Below, piece after piece: positions 61,690 to 64,000 of a stretch of 64,000 nt of DNA. This DNA is from Mesocentrotus franciscanus. Taxonomy: Eukaryota; Echinodermata; Echinoidea; Camarodonta; Strongylocentrotidae. Location of the stretch: positions 26,862,277-26,926,276 of the forward strand of contig CP137667.1 in the NCBI GenBank assembly GCA_037976565.1, written 5' to 3'. The notes beneath the pieces were generated by a model. The model was not told the origin of the DNA. It saw only the letters and a list, made by a program, of their open reading frames with translations, and made no database searches. Positions within the stretch are counted from its first letter, which is position 1. Each line of letters begins with the position of its first letter. The translations under genes and the position numbers were made by a program.

Positions 61690-61970
61690 ACTAGTCAACG
61701 CACCCTTCGAAACCCCCGTTAAGGCGGTACTCCGTTCTCAACGCACCCTCTCAGCAAAACCGGGGTAGCGACGCGACGCTACCCGACCTTTCGGAATAAG
61801 CCCATCCCATGTATGATTGAGCTGGGAAACATTTTTACCCACGGTACCATGCCGCCTATTGCCGGTGGTCTTCGGGCACGGGAGAGCGTGGGCCTGGACG
61901 CGTAATTTTTTTTCCCACCGCAGTTCTGGACCCCAGTCTGAACTCATTTGCATACAGCCAATCAGAGCTC
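61690..61970. other. GC-rich structured segment of unknown nature
   Basis: It contains a hairpin GGGTAGCG/CGCTACCC (61763-61784) and 'accatgccg...cttcgggcacgg', which also occurs in the MITE at 42270-42300. It does not match any snRNA, tRNA or rRNA that I can recall. Confidence 0.4.
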
Positions 61971-62125
61971 ATCTAACAAGCTTTACGCATGCTAAAGATT
62001 TTACGGATGCGCTAAGCTCTTTACACACAGACGACAGCGCCTTGTCTATGTCAGCATGGTGTACGTGCATAGCCATAGCTTGCAATTGTTTCATTTGTGC
62101 TTGTCTAGCATGTCTACCTTTAGCA

Positions 62126-62307
62126 AATTTATTATAGATCTACACCTCTAATAAAATTGCTGTGAACAATTATTACTTAGCACTAATTATCATGCTTTAT
62201 TTATATTTTATTTTTTACTTCTTTTACTGAGAACATCACAGCAATTTCATAAGCTGATATTATTATGCCTTTTACCAGTTTTAGAGGTGTAGATCTATAA
62301 TAAATTT
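62126..62307. mobile_element. Small MITE with perfect 27-bp terminal inverted repeats
   Basis: The arm AAATTTATTATAGATCTACA... at 62126-62152 is the exact reverse complement of 62281-62307. The interior also shows opposed 'attgctgtga/tcacagcaat'. Target duplication not resolved. Confidence 0.75.
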
Positions 62308-62570
62308 CTCAACCGTAAAATCTTTATGGGGGAGTTGTTCTGTATGTAACAAGAATATTATCCTAAGATTGCAAAAAAAGCAGCAAGAATTGTTGAAAAG
62401 AACTTTGAATTTAATGAAAGTGGTCTTGATATTATCAAAAGATTGAAATGGCAGGTATTAGAAGAAAGACGTAACTATTTTCTTGCTTGTACATTTGTTA
62501 TGTTTAGAAACAGGTTCATTGAAATTAACATGCCATTAAAACTAACATGCCATTGAAGCTAACTTAAAAA

Positions 62571-62837
62571 TGTAGTGCAGCTGTTTAGGCACTGCTCATT
62601 GTTATTCATATTAGATAATGGTTGCATACACACAATGCAAGTGTATGCAAGGGTCTTCTGTTCTGTACACAGAAAGATGCACACATGTAACAAGCACATG
62701 TAATAAGCACATGGATATTGGAGTCTGGATTAAACTACCAAAGCAACCACACGTGTTTCTGCAGGCTCCATTTTGTTGTCTCTATACTTATATTTATTTA
62801 GCCTAATAGTTATTAGTTTCCAACCCACAATACAACA
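62571..62837 (+). mobile_element. Candidate 5' LTR of a gypsy-type retrotransposon
   Basis: It starts TGTAGTGCAG and ends ATACAACA, directly before TTCTGGCGACGAGG, a stretch like the primer-binding region of Ty3/gypsy elements, and 80 bp before gag. The partner LTR lies outside the window, so the limits are provisional. Confidence 0.45.
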
Positions 62838-62916
62838 TATTTCTGGCGACGAGGATGCTTACGGATTTGGAAGTAATTAACTGATTTTGTTCCTGATTTC
62901 ATCATTCTATTCCAAG

Positions 62917-63201
62917 ATGTCAATTCCACCACCTTCATGTTTTCTGTCATCACCGGGTTCTCCATCCATGCCATGGTCATTGTGGAGACGGCAATTCGAG
63001 AACTACATGTTAGCTTCAGGTAGCGATTCTTTCCTACCAGAGAGGAAGAAAGCGCTTCTTCTACATTGTTTAGGAGCTGAAGGTCAGAGGATATTTTACT
63101 CCTTAAACACGGCTTCAGTGACTAGCTCATCCCAGGACGCATTCCAGAAGGCGTTAGGAGCTATCGAAGCGTGCCGTGCCACGAATCAACGTTGTTGCTG
63201 A
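62917..63201 (+). pseudogene. gag, N-terminal part, ended by a frameshift
   Basis: It begins ATG at 62917 (SIPPPSCF, then 'PWSLWRRQFENYMLASGSD') and matches the start of gypsy-type Gag of invertebrates. The frame reaches TGA at about 63199, while the next frame (from 63189) continues the protein without stop. A single-base change near 63180-63190 is the likely cause. Confidence 0.75.
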
Positions 63202-64000
63202 GCGATATCGGTTCAGAAGACGAAGGCAGAGGTCTGACGAGACAGTATTGCAATTCGTTACAGCCTTGCAAGAACTTGTGACGCATTGCGCGTTTGGGGA
63301 CTTGAAGGAAGAAATGATTCGTGATCAGGTGGTAGAAAGTTGTTACAACACGAGAATTCGCGAGAGACTGTTGCTTGAGCCCGATTTAACGCTAAAGAAG
63401 GTTCTTGACTGTAGTAGTTGCATAGAAGATGCTGAGAGAGAATCCAAGGCAATAGCTCAAGGAAGTGATGTTGCTCGCGAAAGTGTTCACCAGCTACGGA
63501 GACAGAAAGGGAAAAGACAAGGAAAGGAGCAGAAATACAGTTATAGAGACAGAAAAGGACAGAAACGGAGTTGCAAGAATTGTGGTAGCACTTATCATGC
63601 CTCATTCGACGAGAAATGTAAGGCGAAAGGAACTACATGTCACAGCTGCGGGAAAATTGGACACTGGGCTAAGGTTTGCCGCAAAAGCAGAGAAGTTCGA
63701 GCCGTACATGATGAGGACGAATTTGACTCGCCACAAGTGTTAACCGTTAACACACACCCAAAGAAGCCAATTAGATGTGAGGTTGAACTTGCTGGGAAAG
63801 CCAAGGTTCAGATGACTATTGACACTGGCTCTAGTGTATCGATAGTACCACTCAGCATCTACAAGAAGGACTTCTTAGTCGAAGCTCTTCAGCCTTCGAA
63901 CGTCAAGATTTCAGACTACTCTAGAGGACGTATTCCAGTAGTGGGTATCTTTCAGACGCGTGTCAAGGTTGGATCGAAGTCGATGAACACTAGCATATTC
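63189..64000 (+). CDS. gag C-terminal part and aspartic protease of a gypsy-type retrotransposon (partial)
   Basis: An open frame to the window edge: 'VVAERYRFRRRRQRSDETV', then a basic stretch, two zinc knuckles (CKNCGSTYHASFDEKC and CHSCGKIGHWAKVC) and the protease active site MTIDTGSSVSIVP near 63815-63850. Reverse transcriptase would follow to the right. Zinc knuckles bind the RNA in the particle and the protease cuts the polyprotein. Confidence 0.85.

Noticed and set aside
61690..61970. A spliceosomal or SRP RNA gene
   Set aside because: Hairpins are present but no diagnostic core of U1, U2, U4, U5, U6, 5S or SRP RNA was found, and part of it recurs in a MITE.

Overview
The window is nuclear DNA of a marine invertebrate, most likely a sea urchin. 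It is AT-rich and intron-rich with split short exons, and it is saturated with non-autonomous transposons. The decisive clue is an NLR immune-receptor gene on the minus strand whose protein opens with a hydrophobic leader ending in a 2A motif (DVETNPGP), followed by a DEATH domain, a NACHT domain and leucine-rich repeats (LRRs). That layout is described for the expanded NLR family of Strongylocentrotus. There is no bacterial-type gene content.

The NLR gene runs from about 57.8 kb down past the left edge of the window. Exon 1 (57754-57672) carries the leader and 2A motif, exon 2 (56098-55815) the DEATH domain, exon 3 (51992-50242) the NACHT domain, and the first LRR exon is at 48458-48303. Splice phases agree at every join (2, 1, 0, 0). 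Downstream lies an array of ~1.5-kb units, each holding one LRR exon of usually 168 nt (56 codons, phase 0 at both ends). I count nine LRR exons with an open frame (one of them 156 nt and one 165 nt), two frameshifted copies, one decayed copy, one copy split by 4.85 kb of nested transposons, and one duplicated unit whose exon has been deleted. Between 20 and 27 kb the units alternate as a ~3,013-bp dimer of an intact and a broken exon. No terminal exon or stop is seen, so the 3' end probably lies left of the window.

Transposons have shaped the introns. The most striking are several families with Helentron/Helitron2-like ends: a 5' hairpin, an asymmetric terminal inverted repeat, a 3' hairpin, a terminal CTAG and no target-site duplication. 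They lie at 0.07-0.44, 7.7-14.7 (a head-to-tail concatemer), 30.1-30.5, 34.2-38.1, 44.9-47.6, 53.2-54.4 and 56.5-57.6 kb. One family carries a tRNA-Gly(CCC)-like module followed by a T-run. There are also at least six MITEs with TTAA duplications, three or more hAT-like elements (two with 8-bp duplications), TA-flanked MITEs, a solo LTR (18.1-19.2 kb), and fragments of non-LTR retrotransposons. Because the NLR units repeat, several insertions can be compared with an uninterrupted copy (an empty site) in the same window.

To the right of the NLR gene, 58-62.5 kb is repeat-rich with no gene that I recognise. The end of the window holds the 5' part of an LTR retrotransposon (candidate LTR, gag with zinc knuckles, aspartic protease), with one frameshift in gag and running off the right edge.
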